Shown piece after piece: positions 33,084-44,364 of a stretch of DNA of 44,506 nucleotides. Position 1 is the first letter of the stretch. Each line of letters opens with the position of its first letter. Origin of the DNA: Phenylobacterium deserti (lineage in GTDB: Bacteria > Pseudomonadota > Alphaproteobacteria > Caulobacterales > Caulobacteraceae); NCBI GenBank assembly GCA_943332615.1, contig CALQQB010000033.1, positions 1-44,506 of the forward strand. Reading direction: 5' to 3'. Both the position numbers and the translations under genes were made by a program. The notes under the pieces were generated by a model. It was given only the letters and a program-made list of their open reading frames with translations. It had not been told where the DNA came from and did no database searches.

Positions 33084-34571
33084 TCACGCGTCGACCAGGA
33101 AGGATAGCTGTCGTTCCACCAGTTCGTTGCGCCCCTCGGCGATCTCGCGGTCCAGCAGGCGGGTGGGATAGTCGCCGGTGAAGTAGTGGTCGGTGTACTG
33201 GGGATGGGCGGGGTCGCGCACCGCGTCCATCGCCCAGTAGAGGCCTTCGACAGACAGGTAGCCCATGGAATCGACGCCAAGAATCTTAGCGATCTCATCG
33301 ACCGAATGGTTGGCGGCCAGCAGTTTGTCCCGGTCCGGCATGTCGATGCCGTAGTAGTCGGGCCACATGATCGGGGGCGACGCTGAGCGCAGATGGACCT
33401 CGGCGGCGCCGGCTTCGCGCACCATGCGCACGACCCGCACGGAGTTGGTGCCACGCACGATGCTGTCGTCGACCAGCAGCACCTTCTTGCCCGTCAGGAC
33501 GGCGCGGTTGGGCGCCAGCTTCATCCGCACGCCGAGCTCACGCAGGCCCTGGTTGGGCTGGATAAACGTGCGGCCGACATAGTGATTCCGGATGATCCCC
33601 ATCTCGAAGGGCAGGCCCGCTTCCTGGGCGTATCCGAGGGCGGCCGGCACGCCCGAGTCAGGCACCGGCACCACCACATCAACGTCGGCCGGTGTCTCCT
33701 GTGCCAGACGACGGCCCAGACGCTTGCGGACCTCATAGATCGAGCGACCGTTCACCACCGAGTCAGGGCGGGCGAAATAGACATATTCGAAGATGCAGGG
33801 CCGGGCCTGCTGGGCTGGGCAGGGGCGGAAGCTGCGGATGCCCTTATCGTCGATCACCACCATCTCGCCGTGCTCGATGTCGCGCACAAACTGGGCCCCG
33901 ATCATGTCCAGCGCGCAAGTCTCGGAGGCCAGGACGGCCTTGCCGCCGAGTTCGCCCAGCACCAGTGGCCGAATGCCCAGCGGATCGCGCACCCCGATCA
34001 TCTTCTTGTTGGTCAGCGCGACCAGAGCGTAACCGCCTTCAAGCTGCTGCAGCGCCTCGGTGAATCGGTCGATGAACTTGGCCCGCCGGGAGCGGGCGAT
34101 CAGATGCAGGATCGCCTCGGAGTCGGAAGTCGACTGGAAGATCGCGCCTTCTGAGACCAGATGCTCGCGCAGGGCATGAAAGTTGGTCAGGTTGCCGTTG
34201 TGGGCCAGGGCCAGACCACCGGCCTCAAGGTCGGCGAACATCGGCTGAACGTTGCGCAGGAAGCTACCGCCGGCGGTAGAGTAGCGAGTGTGGCCAATGG
34301 CCGTCCGGCCGGGCAGCCTGGTGTCCAAGTCTCCGCCGCCGAAGGCGTCGCCGACGTAGCCCATGTGCCGCTCCGTATGGAACCGCTGGCCGTCGAAAGA
34401 GGCCATGCCGCAGGCTTCCTGACCCCGATGCTGTAGGGCATGAAGTCCCAGGGCTGTGATCCCTGATGCCTCCGGGGTGTCGAAAATGCCGAACACCCCG
34501 CATTCGAGACGGAGGGAATCGTCGTCAGGGTCGCGCGGCGGCGGCGCCCAACGTTCGCTGCGCTGGCTCAT
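33084..34571 (-). CDS. purF: Amidophosphoribosyltransferase
   Basis: 495 aa. First committed step of purine synthesis: PRPP plus glutamine gives phosphoribosylamine. A propeptide is followed by LECGVFGIF, where Cys24 becomes the N-terminal nucleophile. The glutaminase domain shows GHTRYSTAG and ALAHNGNLTN. The phosphoribosyltransferase domain carries the PRPP motif VLLVDDSIVRGTNS. The ATG overlaps the cvpA stop (ATGA), the common cvpA-purF coupling. Confidence 0.96.
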   Translation of the reverse strand: MSQRSERWAPPPRDPDDDSLRLECGVFGIFDTPEASGITALGLHALQHRGQEACGMASFDGQRFHTERHMGYVGDAFGGGDLDTRLPGRTAIGHTRYSTAGGSFLRNVQPMFADLEAGGLALAHNGNLTNFHALREHLVSEGAIFQSTSDSEAILHLIARSRRAKFIDRFTEALQQLEGGYALVALTNKKMIGVRDPLGIRPLVLGELGGKAVLASETCALDMIGAQFVRDIEHGEMVVIDDKGIRSFRPCPAQQARPCIFEYVYFARPDSVVNGRSIYEVRKRLGRRLAQETPADVDVVVPVPDSGVPAALGYAQEAGLPFEMGIIRNHYVGRTFIQPNQGLRELGVRMKLAPNRAVLTGKKVLLVDDSIVRGTNSVRVVRMVREAGAAEVHLRSASPPIMWPDYYGIDMPDRDKLLAANHSVDEIAKILGVDSMGYLSVEGLYWAMDAVRDPAHPQYTDHYFTGDYPTRLLDREIAEGRNELVERQLSFLVDA

Positions 34572-35170
34572 CGGGATCGCTCCGGACGTTCTGTATCGGA
34601 AGGCTCGCGCGCCTCGTACCCGTCTGTCGCGCTTCTGTCACGCGACCCGTCGCTGACGGCGCGATCAAAGGCCGGCTTCAGCCGGCCGGCGACGTCCAGG
34701 CCCTTGGGCGCCAGTTCGTCCAGAACCCGGCCCATGGCGGTGGCCAGCGGCCAGGTGCGAGCGCCGGTGATCCAGGTCGGGCGCAGGTCCGCCGGGGTGG
34801 CGGCATTGAACATCAGATAGAGCGCGCCCAGCACGATCAGGCCGCGCGCCAGGCCGATCAGCAGGCCGAGCGAACGGTCCAGGAAACCCAGGCCGGTGCT
34901 CTTCACCGCCGCCGAGACGCCAGCTCCGATGAGGCGGAGCGCCACGAACGCCACGGCGAAGACGACCACCAGCGACGCCGTGGTCCCCAGCCAGCCCGGA
35001 TGGATGAAGCCCCGGAAGACCGGCCCGAACACCGGCAGGCCGAACACCGCCAGCCCCGCGGCGACCACCAGGGCCAGGAGGGCCACGATCTCTTTCACCG
35101 CGCCGCGGAAGAAGCCGACGGCTGCGGAGACGGCCAGCAGGGCCAAGACGATGAGGTCGAACTGGGTCAA
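34568..35170 (-). CDS. cvpA: CvpA-family membrane protein
   Basis: 200 aa with four hydrophobic segments (about 5-22, 26-48, 63-85 and 98-122) and a polar, charged C-terminal tail. FFRGAVKEIVALLALVVAAG is the family hallmark near the N-terminus. CvpA is needed for colicin V production in E. coli, with a more general envelope role. The start is a TTG at 35170 that overlaps the radA stop (TTGA). Its own stop overlaps the purF start. Confidence 0.9.
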   Translation of the reverse strand: MTQFDLIVLALLAVSAAVGFFRGAVKEIVALLALVVAAGLAVFGLPVFGPVFRGFIHPGWLGTTASLVVVFAVAFVALRLIGAGVSAAVKSTGLGFLDRSLGLLIGLARGLIVLGALYLMFNAATPADLRPTWITGARTWPLATAMGRVLDELAPKGLDVAGRLKPAFDRAVSDGSRDRSATDGYEAREPSDTERPERSR

Positions 35171-36540
35171 GCCGTAGACTCCCAGTCGCCGTCGTGAATG
35201 CGCTGGATGGCGTCGGCGAGCCGGGTGGCGCCGGTGAAGGCGACGCCGGTGGGGACGTCCTGCTTGGGCCCTAGTGCACGACGGAAGCCGAGCTTGGCGG
35301 CTTCCTTCAGGCGGCTGTCCATGCGGCTCACCGGGCGGACCTCTCCGGAAAGGCTGATCTCGCCGAACACGACGCAGTCCTGCGGCAGGGCCACGTCGAA
35401 GACCGAAGAGGCGAGTGCCGCAGCGGCGGCGAGGTCGGCGGCGGGTTCTGAGATGCGAAGGCCTCCAGCGACGTTCAGATACACATCGCGGTCGCCAAAA
35501 CTAAGGCCGCATCGCGATTCCAGCACGGCGAGGATCATCGCCAGACGGCCGCTATCCCAGCCCACTACAGAACGACGCGGGGTGCCGTAGGTAGAGGGCG
35601 CGACCAGCGCCTGGATCTCCACCAGCACGGGCCGGGAACCCTCGATACCCGCGAACACCGCCGCGCCCGCCGCCCGCTCGCCGGAGGTGTTGAGGAACAA
35701 GGCCGACGGGTTCTTGACCTCGGCCAGGCCCGCATCGCCCATCTCGAAGACGCCGATCTCGTCGGTGGCGCCGAAGCGGTTCTTGGCGCCGCGCAGAATG
35801 CGGAAGGGATAGCCGCGCTCGCCCTCGAAGGCGAAAACTGCATCGACCATGTGTTCGACCACCCGCGGACCGGCGATGGAACCGTCCTTGGTGACGTGGC
35901 CGACCAGCACTACGGCCATGCGACGCTTCTTGGCCAGACGCACCAACTCGCCGGCGGCGGCCCGGACCTGGGTAACCGAGCCGGGGCCGGCCTCGTGGGC
36001 GTCGCTCCACATAGTCTGGATCGAGTCGATGACCACGAAGTCGAAGTGTTCGGACTTCAGACCATCTGAGATCGCACGCAGCGAGGTCTCGGCCGCGAGC
36101 TTCACGGGCGCCTCGGCCAGGCCCATGCGTTGGGCCCGGGCACGGACCTGTTCCACCGCCTCTTCGCCGGAGATATAGGCGCACTTGGCGCCACGCAGCG
36201 CCGCCTGCGCGGCGACCTGCAGGAGCAGGGTGGACTTGCCGACCCCCGGATCACCGCCAACCAGGATCGCTGATCCGGGTACCAGGCCACCACCGCAGAC
36301 CCGGTCCCATTCATCGACCCCGGTGGCGATGCGCGGCGGGGCGACGGTGGCCTCGTCCAGGCCCTCGAAGGCCAGGTGGACCTTGCGTGTCGGCTTGGTC
36401 AGGGTCATCGCGCCGGGGGCTCGGCTGGTCTGTTCCTCGACCAGGCTGTTCCACGCATTGCACGCCGGGCACTGGCCGGACCATTTGTTCTGCACGGCCC
36501 CGCAGGACTGGCAGGCGTAGATGGCGCCGTCGCGGGCCAT
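35167..36540 (-). CDS. radA: DNA repair protein RadA
   Basis: 457 aa. A RecA-like branch-migration helicase for recombination intermediates. N-terminal zinc finger with Cys10, Cys13, Cys24 and Cys27, Walker A GGDPGVGKST (95-104), Walker B-like FDFVVIDSIQ, the RadA-specific KNRFG motif (253-257) and a C-terminal Lon-protease-like domain. First gene of the run radA-cvpA-purF-transporter-SDR, with overlaps or short gaps throughout. Upstream lies a degraded region. Confidence 0.96.
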   Translation of the reverse strand: MARDGAIYACQSCGAVQNKWSGQCPACNAWNSLVEEQTSRAPGAMTLTKPTRKVHLAFEGLDEATVAPPRIATGVDEWDRVCGGGLVPGSAILVGGDPGVGKSTLLLQVAAQAALRGAKCAYISGEEAVEQVRARAQRMGLAEAPVKLAAETSLRAISDGLKSEHFDFVVIDSIQTMWSDAHEAGPGSVTQVRAAAGELVRLAKKRRMAVVLVGHVTKDGSIAGPRVVEHMVDAVFAFEGERGYPFRILRGAKNRFGATDEIGVFEMGDAGLAEVKNPSALFLNTSGERAAGAAVFAGIEGSRPVLVEIQALVAPSTYGTPRRSVVGWDSGRLAMILAVLESRCGLSFGDRDVYLNVAGGLRISEPAADLAAAAALASSVFDVALPQDCVVFGEISLSGEVRPVSRMDSRLKEAAKLGFRRALGPKQDVPTGVAFTGATRLADAIQRIHDGDWESTA

Positions 36541-36871
36541 GGTTGCTCCGGTGATTCGTGTGACGGTAAGTGTAGTGTGTTTCGGGTCGGGCCGGGCCCC
36601 GCGCGCGAACCGGTGCGTGTCTTCCGTGAGGGTCGCAGACGAACCCTATACGCTGCGTTGCACGGTCAGTTCGAGTTTCGCCAGTCTTGCAGCGTCCGTC
36701 CGGGGCCAGGCGAATTGCTGCGGGGGGCGGTCGCGCAGGGCTTCCCGTCCCTGGGGCGAACAGCAGGCTGGACGCGCGCCTTGGGAGGTTCAGTCGTCGT
36801 CAGCCGCGCCAGATTGGCCTCCAGACTCAATAGTCTGATGAAGTCGGCGGGCGACCTTTTCGTAAGCGATT
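36541..36871. other. Intergenic region upstream of radA
   Basis: About 330 bases with no gene that I can support. It should hold the radA operon promoter. It may also include further decayed remains of the adjacent membrane-protein pseudogene, because a plausible gene start was not found there. Confidence 0.3.
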
Positions 36872-37267
36872 ATGCCAGCGGCGCGAGCCGCCGCCGCACC
36901 GGCGGCGATCCCGGCGGTGTGCGGCGTGGTTGGCCTTCTCAAGTTCGGCTTCAACATCGCCAATGTCTCGGTGGTGATGGGCCCGCTGGCGCTGCTGCTG
37001 GGCGCGCTGGCTGGCTATGCCTGACCTCGGCGGCGCTGTTGGCGGCGGGGGTGCTGGTCGATGCCATCATTGGCCTGGGTCTACAGCTTCGACGTCCTCT
37101 ACCTGGACCTGACGCCGATGTTGGCCGTCGCGGGCGACCGGCGGCTGACGGCGTTCGCGGTGATTTTGGTGGTGATCGTGGGACTGTGGGCGCTGAACGG
37201 TTCGCGGATGGTCGCGGCCGCGACCCTGGGCGGGCCGCTCTGGGCCGCCTACGCCGCTCCGAGCCGC
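36872..37267 (+). pseudogene. Probable decayed small membrane-protein gene
   Basis: Membrane-like sequence is spread over two frames. From ATG 36872, a 50-residue segment (AVCGVVGLLKFGFNIANVSV ... ALLLGALAGYA) ends at a TGA at 37022. Hydrophobic sequence then continues one frame over (LTSAALLAAGVLVDAIIGLG, about 37021-37083), and returns to the first frame from about 37080 (SFDVLYLDLTPMLAVAGDRR ... TAFAVILVVIVGLWALNGS). Two compensating indels in a former membrane protein gene would explain this. There is no good ribosome-binding site. Family not recognised. The end runs into a 19-base tandem duplication shared with the alr 3' end. Confidence 0.4.
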
Positions 37268-37281
37268 CTACGCCGCTCCGA
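37244..37281. repeat. 19-base tandem duplication covering the alr stop codon
   Basis: GCCGCCTACGCCGCTCCGA occurs twice in direct succession (37244-37262 and 37263-37281). The second copy contains the last codons and stop of alr on the minus strand; the first copy is therefore a duplicate of the alr end lying outside the gene. Confidence 0.9.
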
Positions 37282-38356
37282 GGTAGACCCGTTCGGCCCG
37301 GGAACTGAGGCGCACCAGGACCTCGTGGGCCACCGTTCCGGCGGCGTTGGCTAGGTCGTCCAGCAAGGCGTGGGGGCCGAGGAGTTCGACGTGCTCTCCG
37401 ATGGCGAGCGTGGCGTCCCCGATGTCGATCACCAGCAGGTCCATGTTGACGGTCAGCAGCGGCCGTCGCGCCCCGGCCGCCCAGGCGTGACCCTTGCCCA
37501 TGGCCGCCCGGATGACGCCGTCCGCATAGCCCGCGCCGACGACGGCGACGCGCATGGGCCGGGTAGCGGTGAAGGCAGAGCCATAGCCGACCCGGTCGCC
37601 GGGCCGCAGATTGCGGATATCGAGGACGGGGGCGGTGAGGGTGGCGACCGCCTTGAGGCGCAGATCCGGGACCTCCTTGGGACCGCCACCGAACAGGCTG
37701 ATGCCGGCGCGGACGAGGTCGTAGCGATAGCCGGCGTCGAGAAACGCGCCAGCCGAGGCGGCGATGCCGGCGCGGCTGTCGGGGAACAGGCCGCGCACCT
37801 CGCGGAAACGGGCGAGCTGCTCGGCGTTGCGGGGCTCGGCCGGATCGGTTGCGGAGCCCAGATGGCTCATCACCAGCGATACGGTCAGGGCGCTGAGGCC
37901 GCCAGGCGCGGCGATGATCGCGTGGGCCTCCGCGAGCGACAGACCCTGGCGGTTCATGCCGGTGTCGATCTGGATAGCGACCTCGTAGCGGCCTAGCGCA
38001 GCGGCGCGGGCCAAGGCGGCGTTGGCCTGAGGCACTGTGGCGATGACCGGGGTCAGGCGACTGGCCGCCAATCGCTCGGCCCCGCCCGGGAGCAGGCCGT
38101 CCAAGATGTAGATGGTGGCGTCGCGATGAGCCAGTTCGGCGCGCAGGGCCTCGCCCTCGGCCAGGCGGGCGACGAAGAAGCTGCGGGTCCGCTCGGCGTG
38201 CAGGCGCCGCGCGATGGGGCCGGCGCCCAGGCCGTAGCCGTCGGCCTTGACCACGGCGGCGATCTCCGCGCCACGCGCCACATCGACCAGCACCGCCCGG
38301 TTATGCGCCAGCGCGTCGAGATCGATGGTAAGGCACGCGCGGTCGGGGGAAGTCAT
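37268..38356 (-). CDS. alr: Alanine racemase
   Basis: 362 aa. PLP enzyme making D-alanine for peptidoglycan. The PLP-binding motif AVVKADGYGLG has Lys37. MNRQGL follows the conserved IDTGM, LVRAGISLFGG lies in the barrel, and YGSAF / VGAGYADGV mark the C-terminal domain that supplies the catalytic Tyr. The family usually reads P-x-GYADG; here it is GAGYADG. The ATG at 38356 is 6 bases after dnaB, so the two genes form an operon. Confidence 0.93.
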   Translation of the reverse strand: MTSPDRACLTIDLDALAHNRAVLVDVARGAEIAAVVKADGYGLGAGPIARRLHAERTRSFFVARLAEGEALRAELAHRDATIYILDGLLPGGAERLAASRLTPVIATVPQANAALARAAALGRYEVAIQIDTGMNRQGLSLAEAHAIIAAPGGLSALTVSLVMSHLGSATDPAEPRNAEQLARFREVRGLFPDSRAGIAASAGAFLDAGYRYDLVRAGISLFGGGPKEVPDLRLKAVATLTAPVLDIRNLRPGDRVGYGSAFTATRPMRVAVVGAGYADGVIRAAMGKGHAWAAGARRPLLTVNMDLLVIDIGDATLAIGEHVELLGPHALLDDLANAAGTVAHEVLVRLSSRAERVYLGAA

Positions 38357-38362
38357 CCCCGC

Positions 38363-39856
38363 CTAATGCTGTTCGTATCGGCTGCTGTCACGCGCCAGAT
38401 TGCCGAACTTGGTCAGGTCTTCGTTGAACGAGAGCTTCACGGTGCCGATCGGGCCGTGGCGCTGCTTGCCGATGATGATCTCGGCGAGGCCCTTCACCTG
38501 GTCCATGCTCTCCTGCCACTTGAAGTGTTCCTCGGTGCCTTCGCGGGGCTCAAGGCGGCTGAGGTAGTAGCTCTCGCGATAGATGAACATGACCATGTCG
38601 GCGTCCTGCTCGATCGAGCCGGACTCGCGAAGGTCGGAGAGCTGGGGCTTCTTGTCCTCGCGGTTCTCTACTTGGCGCGAGAGCTGGGCGAGCGCGATCA
38701 CCGGGATCGACAGTTCCTTGGCCAGGGCTTTGAGGCCCTGGGTGATGGCGCTGACTTCCTGGACACGATTGTCGCTGCGGGCCGTGCCGCCGATAGTGAT
38801 GAGCTGCAGGTAGTCGATGATCAGCAGGTCGAGGCCGGCGGTGCGTTTCAGGCGCCGCGCCCGGGCGACCAGCTTGGCCAGTGTGATGCCGCCGGTGTCG
38901 TCGATGTAGAACGGCGCTTCCTGGATCTCGATGGCGGCATCGCGGACGCGGCCGAACTCCATGGCGTCGATCTCGCCTTTGCGCAGCCGGTCGCCGGAGA
39001 CGCCCGAGACCTCGGCCAGCAGGCGCAGCGCCAGCTGGTCGGCGCTCATTTCCAGGGAGAAGAAGGCGACCACGCCGCCGCGCACGGTCTTCTTCGAGCC
39101 GTCAGGCTGCGGCTCCCAGGCATAGTTTTTGGCGACGTCGAAGCCGACATTGGCGGCCAGCGCGCTTTTCCCCATGGAGGGGCGCGCCGCGATGATGATG
39201 AGGTCTGAAGGGTGCATGCCGCCGATCTTCTGGTCCAGGTCGATCAGACCGGTGGATACCCCGGCCAGGCCGCCGTCGCGGCTGTGAGCCTCGGCGGCCA
39301 TGGCCACTGCGCCCTGCAGCGCGTCGGCGAATTTCACGAAGCCCTGGGTGACCCCGCCGGCCTCGGCGAGTTCAAACAGCTGCTGCTCGGCCTGTTCGAT
39401 CTGGTCGCGGGCGTCGAGTTCGGCGTCGCCTTGCTGGGCCAGGGTGGAGATGTCGCCGCCGATGCGGATCAGGTCGCGGCGGAGCGCCAGATCATAGACG
39501 GAGCGGGCGTAGTCCGGAGCGTTGGCGGCCGGCGGCGCACGGTCCACCAGGTCGGCCAGGTAACGGATGCCGCCCAGCTCCTGGAACGCCGGGTCCTTGT
39601 TGAACTGTTCGGCCAGCAGGATCGGCTCGGCCAGCTGGCCTTTGCGGATGGCGACCTGGACGGACTCGAACAGGCGCTGGTGGAAGGGTTCGAAGAAGTG
39701 GCGCGGCTGCAGATTGTCGCCCAGCCGCTCGAACGCCGCGTTGTCGTAGAGCAGCGCGCCCAGCAAGGCCTGCTCGGCCTCGATGTTGGACGGGACGTGG
39801 GTGATCGCGATGTCGTTGGACACGGTACGAAGGTCGAGCGCAGGGACGAGAGCCAT
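38363..39856 (-). CDS. dnaB: Replicative DNA helicase DnaB
   Basis: 497 aa from the ATG at 39856 (MALVPALDL); an ATG five codons upstream (39871) is possible, and neither has a clear ribosome-binding site. N-terminal domain EAEQALLGALLYDN, then the RecA-like motor: Walker A RPSMGKSA (225-232), FFSLEMSADQL, Walker B LLIIDYLQL, and the terminal KQRHGPIGT with the arginine finger region. It unwinds DNA at the replication fork as a hexamer. The open frame extends to 40168 but the extra N-terminal sequence is not helicase-like. Followed by alr. Confidence 0.96.
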   Translation of the reverse strand: MALVPALDLRTVSNDIAITHVPSNIEAEQALLGALLYDNAAFERLGDNLQPRHFFEPFHQRLFESVQVAIRKGQLAEPILLAEQFNKDPAFQELGGIRYLADLVDRAPPAANAPDYARSVYDLALRRDLIRIGGDISTLAQQGDAELDARDQIEQAEQQLFELAEAGGVTQGFVKFADALQGAVAMAAEAHSRDGGLAGVSTGLIDLDQKIGGMHPSDLIIIAARPSMGKSALAANVGFDVAKNYAWEPQPDGSKKTVRGGVVAFFSLEMSADQLALRLLAEVSGVSGDRLRKGEIDAMEFGRVRDAAIEIQEAPFYIDDTGGITLAKLVARARRLKRTAGLDLLIIDYLQLITIGGTARSDNRVQEVSAITQGLKALAKELSIPVIALAQLSRQVENREDKKPQLSDLRESGSIEQDADMVMFIYRESYYLSRLEPREGTEEHFKWQESMDQVKGLAEIIIGKQRHGPIGTVKLSFNEDLTKFGNLARDSSRYEQH

Positions 39857-39969
39857 GCGTGACGGATACATGAAGGTGAGCCATCCCGGGGCTGTGACAT
39901 GCACATCAGGCGCCGCTGTCCACATCCTCGTTCGGGCCTGTGGACAAGCCGTGCCAAGGTGAACGCCGG

Positions 39970-40004
39970 AAACGAAAGCGGCGCGGGAAGGATTCCCGCG
40001 CCGC
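39970..40004 (-). terminator. Rho-independent terminator of TonB receptor 3
   Basis: A perfect 12-bp stem GCGGCGCGGGAA / TTCCCGCGCCGC (39978-39989 and 39993-40004) with a 3-base loop. On the minus strand it is followed by TTTCGTTT. It lies 24 bases beyond the receptor stop. Confidence 0.85.
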
Positions 40005-40028
40005 TCGCTCAGGTGGTGTTTCTTTAGC

Positions 40029-42452
<2,424 letters not shown>

Positions 42453-42575
42453 TCAATTCCCCTGAGGTGGCCGGACGACACGGGGTCGGTCGCGGTCTTA
42501 GTGGGGAAGCTAGGAAGTCTCGCTTTTGACGCAAATGATAAATCGGCAACACTGCTAAAAGAAACGGTGTGGGCA

Positions 42576-42606
42576 AAAGAAACGGCGCGGGTGTGAGCCC
42601 GCGCCG
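42576..42606 (-). terminator. Rho-independent terminator of the ribosomal protein operon
   Basis: CGGCGCGGG / CCCGCGCCG (42583-42591 and 42598-42606) with a 6-base loop, followed on the minus strand by GTTTCTTTT. It lies 29 bases after the rplI stop. Confidence 0.85.
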
Positions 42607-42635
42607 CTTGCCGTGTCTTGGAGCAGATCTGGGGT

Positions 42636-43226
42636 CTAGGCGTCGCCGCCGAAGTCCCGCTCCATCTGGCCCGCGCCGCCTTCGAGCAGATCGGTCGCGG
42701 CCTGTTCGGCGGCTTCGCGTTCTTCTTCGAATTGGGCGTTGATCACGTTCTCGCCGCGCGCCTGGCGTTCGGCTTCGTCCTGGCTGCGGGCGATGTTCAG
42801 GGTGACGGTGGCCGTCACCTCCGGGTGCAGGCGCACCTTCACCTCATGCAGGCCGAGCGTCTTGATTGGCTTGTCCAGCACGACCATGGCGCGTTCGACC
42901 TTGGTTGAGCCTTCGGCGTTGATGATGTCGGCCACGTCGCGACCGGCCACCGAACCATAGAGATGGCCGCTCTCACCCGCCTGACGGACCAGGATATAGG
43001 ACGTGCCGTCCAGCGTTTCGCCGGACTTGCCGGCGGCGTCCTTGGTGCGCGCGTTGCGAGTCTCGATCTCGGCGCGTTGGGCGTCGAAGACCTTCATGTT
43101 GGACGCGTTGGCGCGCAGCGCCTTGGCGCGCGGCAGCAGGAAGTTGCGGGCGAACCCGTCCTTCACCGTGACCACGTCGCCGAGGGCGCCCCAGCCTTCG
43201 AGGCGTTCGAGCAGGATGACTTTCAT
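42636..43226 (-). CDS. rplI: Ribosomal protein bL9
   Basis: 196 aa. The N-terminal rRNA-binding domain begins MKVILLERLEGWGALGDVVTVKDG and contains NFLLPRAKAL. A linker helix and the C-terminal domain (LYGSVAGRDVADII ... TLGLHEVKVRLHPEV) follow. An acidic, Ala/Glu-rich extension of about 45 residues makes it longer than the usual 150, a feature often seen in alphaproteobacteria. Last gene of rpsF-rpsR-rplI. Confidence 0.96.
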   Translation of the reverse strand: MKVILLERLEGWGALGDVVTVKDGFARNFLLPRAKALRANASNMKVFDAQRAEIETRNARTKDAAGKSGETLDGTSYILVRQAGESGHLYGSVAGRDVADIINAEGSTKVERAMVVLDKPIKTLGLHEVKVRLHPEVTATVTLNIARSQDEAERQARGENVINAQFEEEREAAEQAATDLLEGGAGQMERDFGGDA

Positions 43227-43239
43227 CTGTGCGTTTCCC

Positions 43240-43515
43240 TTACTTCACGACGTAGGGGAGCAGCGCCAGGAAGCGGGCGCGCTTGATGGCCTTGGCCAGC
43301 TCGCGTTGCTTCTTGGCGGAGACCGCGGTGATGCGGCTCGGCACGATCTTGCCGCGCTCTGAGACGTAGCGCTGAAGCAGCTTCACGTCCTTGTAATCGA
43401 TCTTCGGCGCGTTGGCGCCGGAGAACGGACACACCTTGCGGCGGCGGAAGAAGGGGCGGCGCTGGCCACCCGCGGCTGCGCCGGCGGCGGGCGCGGCGGA
43501 GGTTTCGTCAGTCAT
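43240..43515 (-). CDS. rpsR: Ribosomal protein bS18
   Basis: 91 aa. A disordered Ala/Gly-rich N-terminus, then [38 protein letters not shown] and the conserved [14 protein letters not shown] end. bS18 pairs with bS6 on the 30S platform. It lies 18 bases after rpsF and 13 bases before rplI. Confidence 0.96.
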   Translation of the reverse strand: MTDETSAAPAAGAAAGGQRRPFFRRRKVCPFSGANAPKIDYKDVKLLQRYVSERGKIVPSRITAVSAKKQRELAKAIKRARFLALLPYVVK

Positions 43516-43533
43516 GAGATAAGCCTCCCTTTC

Positions 43534-43896
43534 CTAGAATTGCGGGACGTCGTCGCGGCGTTCGCGGTCGCGATCGCGGCGGGCGAGGATCGGGGACAGC
43601 TCGAGGTCGAGCTCGTCGACGCGCACGGTCATGTAGCGCAGCACGTCTTCGTTGATCGACAGCTGACGTTCCATTTCCTTCACGATGTCCGACGGAGCGT
43701 CGATCGCGAGAAGGGAATAGTGACCCTTGCGGTTCTTGTTGATCCGGTAGGTGAGGTTGCGAAGGCCCCAGTACTCGATCTTGGCGACGGTGCCGCCGCC
43801 TTCCTCGATCAGTTGCTTGAGGGTGTCGTTGAGGGCTTCGGCCTGTTGCGGCGAGATATCTTGCCGCGAGATAACAACGTGCTCGTAGAGCGCCAT
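43534..43896 (-). CDS. rpsF: Ribosomal protein bS6
   Basis: 120 aa from the ATG at 43896 ([13 protein letters not shown]), with GGAGAAGGA upstream. [35 protein letters not shown] and the charged C-terminal tail are characteristic. It partners bS18 in the 30S subunit. The open frame continues about 108 codons upstream but that part is not S6-like. Two hairpins lie in the leader, one with a 3-base bulge that may be the bS6:bS18 feedback site. Confidence 0.96.
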   Translation of the reverse strand: MALYEHVVISRQDISPQQAEALNDTLKQLIEEGGGTVAKIEYWGLRNLTYRINKNRKGHYSLLAIDAPSDIVKEMERQLSINEDVLRYMTVRVDELDLELSPILARRDRDRERRDDVPQF

Positions 43897-43928
43897 GCGT
43901 TCCTTCTCCCGTTGGGGGAAAGCGGCGT

Positions 43929-43996
43929 GGCCGGTGGCGGAAGTCCGCCGGCCCCGATGGATCCCTGACGCGGCAGGATCGGGCGTTTCCCGATCC
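43929..43996 (-). promoter_or_regulatory. rpsF leader with two hairpins, possible bS6:bS18 autoregulatory site
   Basis: In mRNA sense the leader first forms GGATCGGG-AAACG-CCCGATCC (43996 to 43976). It then forms GGCCGG-CGG-ACTT-CCG-CCA-CCGGCC (43953 to 43929), a stem interrupted by a three-base CCA bulge on the 3' side. Bacterial rpsF leaders often carry a hairpin with a C-rich three-base bulge that binds the bS6:bS18 complex. The second hairpin ends 32 bases before the ATG. The match to that motif is by shape only. Confidence 0.4.
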
Positions 43997-44132
43997 ATGA
44001 AGGCTCCGCGTGAGACCGCCTTCCGTGAAGAGGCGCGCTGATAGGTGAAAAGCCGTGCGCGGGCAAGGATTTTCGGATTGCGCGGCCCCGATCGCGCAAT
44101 GCATCCTGCGCGTGTCATCGGGGGATATTCAC

Positions 44133-44363
44133 ATGTCAGTTGTCCGCAGCCTTCGCGCTTACCTCGCCGTGGTTGGCCTGAGCTTCGCCGCCGCGCCCGC
44201 CCTGGCGGCGGATGCGCCACCCAGCGCCCGTCAGATCGCGCCGGCCACCAAGGTATTCGCCGCCGCGCGCTTGGATCGTACCATGGCCACCGCCGCCCGC
44301 GCCATCGGACCGACCATGGCGAAGCAGTTCGACGCCTTGGCGCCGCAGATGACGACCGCCTAG
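44133..44363 (+). CDS. Small exported protein, function unknown
   Basis: 76 aa from the ATG at 44133, preceded by GGGGGATATT. Signal peptide about 1-26 (AAPALA-AD). The mature 50 residues are Ala/Thr-rich and probably helical ([20 protein letters not shown]), with no motif that I recognise. The TAG stop lies inside a CCTAGG target site directly before an IS481-like element. Because the target is duplicated rather than deleted, the stop is native and the frame intact, but downstream sequence has been displaced. Divergent from rpsF across 236 bases. Confidence 0.6.
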   Translation: MSVVRSLRAYLAVVGLSFAAAPALAADAPPSARQIAPATKVFAAARLDRTMATAARAIGPTMAKQFDALAPQMTTA

Positions 44364-44364
44364 G
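44359..44364. repeat. IS481-type target site, left copy of the expected duplication
   Basis: CCTAGG fits the NCTAGN target known for IS481 and immediately precedes the TGTGAG that starts the element at 44365. The matching right copy would lie beyond the window. Confidence 0.7.

Noticed and set aside
36521..36838. A small plus-strand gene upstream of the pseudogene
   Set aside because: The 105-codon frame overlaps the radA start, is Arg/Ser-rich without motif and lacks a ribosome-binding site.
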